Source of the DNA: Candidatus Fermentibacterales bacterium
Lineage (GTDB): Bacteria; Fermentibacterota; Fermentibacteria; Fermentibacterales; JAFGKQ01
NCBI GenBank assembly: GCA_016928495.1
Contig: JAFGKQ010000168.1
Coordinates: forward strand, 1 to 8,287
Direction: 5' to 3'
DNA: 8,287 nt
The notes under the pieces are model-generated. The model did not search any database, was not told the DNA's origin, and saw only the letters and a list, made by a program, of their open reading frames with translations. Of the stretch, positions 6,946-8,287 are shown one piece after another; the first letter of the stretch is position 1, and every line of letters begins with the position of its first letter. The translations under genes were made by a program, and so were the position numbers.

Positions 6946-7323
6946 ATGTCTGCTGAGCACAACCCATTGGGCTGGTTCGAGATCCCGGTCACTGACATGG
7001 ACAGGGCAGTGGGTTTCTACGAGCGGGTACTGGGTCTTCCGCTGGACATGCACGAGATGGGGGAAGAGAGGATGGCATGGTTCCCCTCCAGGCCTGGCGA
7101 GCCCGGTTGCGCCGGGGCCCTGGTCATGGCGCAGGGCTACGAGCCATCGCTTTCCGGCGTAGTCATCTACTTCACATGCCCCGACATCGGGGAAACGCTG
7201 GAGAAGGTCGCGGAGGCGGGAGGGAAGGTGCTTCTGGAAAGGACCGGCATCGGTCGCTATGGCTTCGTCGGCTTCCTGGAGGACTCCGAAGGCAACAGGT
7301 CAGGACTCCATTCCAGGGAATGA
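6946..7323 (+). CDS. VOC-superfamily (glyoxalase/bleomycin-resistance fold) protein
   Basis: Encodes 125 residues, a normal length for a single-domain VOC protein. The first module has GWFEIPVTDMDRAVGFYERV (9-28), the typical strand plus DxxRAxxFYxxVLG helix. GALVMAQGY (57-65) is a core strand. The second module has VIYFTCPDIGETLEKVAEAG (73-92), then GGKVLLERTGIGRYGFVGF and the C-terminal EDSEGNRSGLHS (112-123). This matches the family often annotated as glyoxalase or dioxygenase-like. The glyoxalase I metal ligands cannot be assigned confidently: E12 and H122 are candidates, and H5 lies before the fold. The substrate is therefore unknown. AGAGGGG at 6934-6940 sits 5 bases before ATG 6946 and decides this start. 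The gene begins 17 bases after the SH3-like gene and is probably its operon partner. A link to cyclase signalling is not evident; it may simply be a passenger. Confidence 0.92.
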   Translation: MSAEHNPLGWFEIPVTDMDRAVGFYERVLGLPLDMHEMGEERMAWFPSRPGEPGCAGALVMAQGYEPSLSGVVIYFTCPDIGETLEKVAEAGGKVLLERTGIGRYGFVGFLEDSEGNRSGLHSRE

Positions 7324-7429
7324 CGCGGCGCCTCAGCGGGTGGCTCCGGACCCCGGGCCGGATTAGTATACGTTTCGCCGTCCGTTGCGCTGGTGGGTTC
7401 CGCAGGGCCGTCTTCTGAAGGGAACCGGC
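7324..7429 (+). other. 106-base intergenic gap before lipoprotein gene
   Basis: The gap is GC-rich except for ATTAGTATAC at 7362-7371. TAGTAT (7364-7369) matches four of six bases of a sigma-70 -10 box, but no good -35 lies 16-18 bases upstream. A 5-bp stem (TCCGG 7345-7349 with CCGGA 7358-7362) is too weak and lacks a T-run to be called a terminator. The lipoprotein may have its own promoter here or be read through from the operon upstream. Confidence 0.4.
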
Positions 7430-8287
7430 ATGAGATCCAGTCTCCCCGTGCTCACGGTGCTGATCCTGGTGCTGGCATCCTGCGACACTGCAGGGCCGGG
7501 CTCCGGGTCGGGCTATCCCGACAGGGTGCTGGCCTACATAGCCGGAAGCAGCCAGCCCCCGTTCGGGGTGTGCGTGCTTCCCGACGGGCAGTACGTCTAC
7601 GTCAGCCACGACGGCAGCGAGGGCGTGATCGTCTACGGAATGGCCGAGGGCCAGACCGTTGCCGAGATCCCTCTCGGGAACTACTCCAGGGGCATGGATT
7701 CCACTCCCGACGGCAACTACGTCTACGTCACCGGACGCTACAGCGATGACCTCACCGTGGTGCGGACCTCTACCAACACCGTCCACAGGGTCATAGCCGG
7801 GTTCAGCGATCCTTGTGATGTAACTGTCCTTCCCAACGGGCAATACGCCTACGTGTCGAGCTCGGGCAGCGACGAGGTCGTGGTGGTAGAGACGGCCAGC
7901 AACTCGATTGTCGATGCCATCGGGGTGGGTTGCGAGCCCGATGGCGTGGTCTGCACGCCGGACGGTGACTACGTCTACGTCGTCAACCACGGAAGCGACA
8001 ACGTCCTGGTCATCGATACGAGCGACAACGGCATAGTGGCAGACACTCCGGTCGGGTTCGGCCCTCGCTGCGCGGCGGTCATGCCGAACGGGGAGTACGT
8101 CTACGTCACCAACAGCTTCGACAACACCGTCTCGGTTCTGAGGACTTCCGACCACACGGTCGTGGCGACGATAGCTGTGGGCTCCGCCCCTATCGGCGTT
8201 GCGGCCCTTCCGGGTGACGATCACGTCTACGTCGCGGAGTCGGGGGACAACACCGTTGCCATCATCTGCACCGGGGACAACACGGTC
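7430..8287 (+). CDS. YVTN-repeat beta-propeller lipoprotein (partial, C-terminus outside window)
   Basis: The frame stays open for 286 codons to the right edge with no stop. Residues 1-18 form a lipoprotein signal peptide: an Arg at 2, hydrophobic residues 5-16 and lipobox LASC (15-18), with C18 the lipid-modified cysteine. A short Gly/Ser/Pro linker (22-30) follows. From residue 45 the protein consists of YVTN-family beta-propeller repeats. Tyr-Val-Tyr-Val or close variants start at 55, 97, 139, 181, 223 and 265, exactly 42 residues apart, each preceded by a P(D/N)G turn (PGD in the sixth) and usually followed by an xxS/xN segment and a VxV(V/I) strand. Six blades are visible; the family often forms seven, so more is expected outside. 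Extra cysteines occur at 48, 129, 168, 175, 214 and 280. Such proteins are exported and usually bind ligands or surfaces; the partner is unknown. AAGGGA (7418-7423) lies 6 bases before the ATG. Confidence 0.92.
   Translation, partial: MRSSLPVLTVLILVLASCDTAGPGSGSGYPDRVLAYIAGSSQPPFGVCVLPDGQYVYVSHDGSEGVIVYGMAEGQTVAEIPLGNYSRGMDSTPDGNYVYVTGRYSDDLTVVRTSTNTVHRVIAGFSDPCDVTVLPNGQYAYVSSSGSDEVVVVETASNSIVDAIGVGCEPDGVVCTPDGDYVYVVNHGSDNVLVIDTSDNGIVADTPVGFGPRCAAVMPNGEYVYVTNSFDNTVSVLRTSDHTVVATIAVGSAPIGVAALPGDDHVYVAESGDNTVAIICTGDNTV
7577..8233 (+). repeat. 126-bp periodic coding repeat (six propeller blades)
   Basis: Tandem units encode the YVTN blades. The 12-mer TACGTCTACGTC, or a near copy, recurs at 7592, 7718, 7844, 7970, 8096 and 8222, exactly 126 bases apart each time. 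The third copy (TACGCCTACGTG) and the sixth (CACGTCTACGTC) deviate slightly. Sequence between the cores has diverged more, so the array is old at the protein level with its core turn still conserved at DNA level. Confidence 0.85.

Noticed and set aside
7345-7369. Possible terminator stem and -10-like TAGTAT before the lipoprotein gene
   Set aside because: The stem is only 5 bp without a T-run, and the -10-like hexamer has no acceptable -35 partner.
7172-8224. 350-residue open frame on the minus strand with periodic V/D-rich sequence
   Set aside because: The periodicity is the antisense image of the 126-base propeller repeats, and it also overlaps the VOC gene.

Overview
This is GC-rich bacterial DNA. 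It shows Shine-Dalgarno-like sites before several genes, short intergenic gaps, a 4-bp start/stop overlap option and a classic lipoprotein signal peptide. Arginine is very often encoded by AGG, which is unusual for GC-rich DNA and may point to a less-studied phylum, but I cannot name the organism. There are no tRNA or rRNA genes, transposases or CRISPR arrays.

Layout. Positions 1-1704 hold, on the minus strand, the first 568 codons of a protein with an N-terminal class III nucleotidyl-cyclase-like domain fused to a STAND-type ATPase of the 'predicted ATPase' kind; its C-terminus lies outside the window. Its cyclase domain lacks the usual metal-binding aspartates and is probably a pseudo-cyclase. 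A 473-base divergent intergenic region follows. It has no convincing gene but carries two overlapping perfect inverted repeats at 2073-2122. Rightwards from 2178 comes a 1379-residue protein with two tandem cyclase domains, a P-loop STAND ATPase and a long TPR array. A 202-residue exported or anchored protein with two SH3-like domains (6320-6928) and a 125-residue VOC/glyoxalase-fold protein (6946-7323) follow closely, so these three probably form an operon. After 106 bases starts a lipoprotein built of YVTN-type beta-propeller repeats, running off the right edge.

The most interesting object is the 1379-residue protein. Its two cyclase domains are complementary. The first keeps both metal-binding aspartates (D40, D90) but lacks the transition-state Asn. 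The second lacks the metal site but keeps a candidate adenine-selecting Lys/Thr pair (K264, T323) and the catalytic Asn/Arg pair (N330, R334). Together they would make one working active site and one degenerate site. This layout, including the downstream ATPase and helical repeats, matches that of mammalian soluble adenylyl cyclase (ADCY10). It sits back to back with a second cyclase-ATPase protein whose cyclase domain looks dead. A plausible but untested reading is a cAMP signalling locus: a large ATPase/TPR-gated cyclase, a divergent non-catalytic relative, and co-transcribed accessory proteins. No cAMP receptor is visible in the window.
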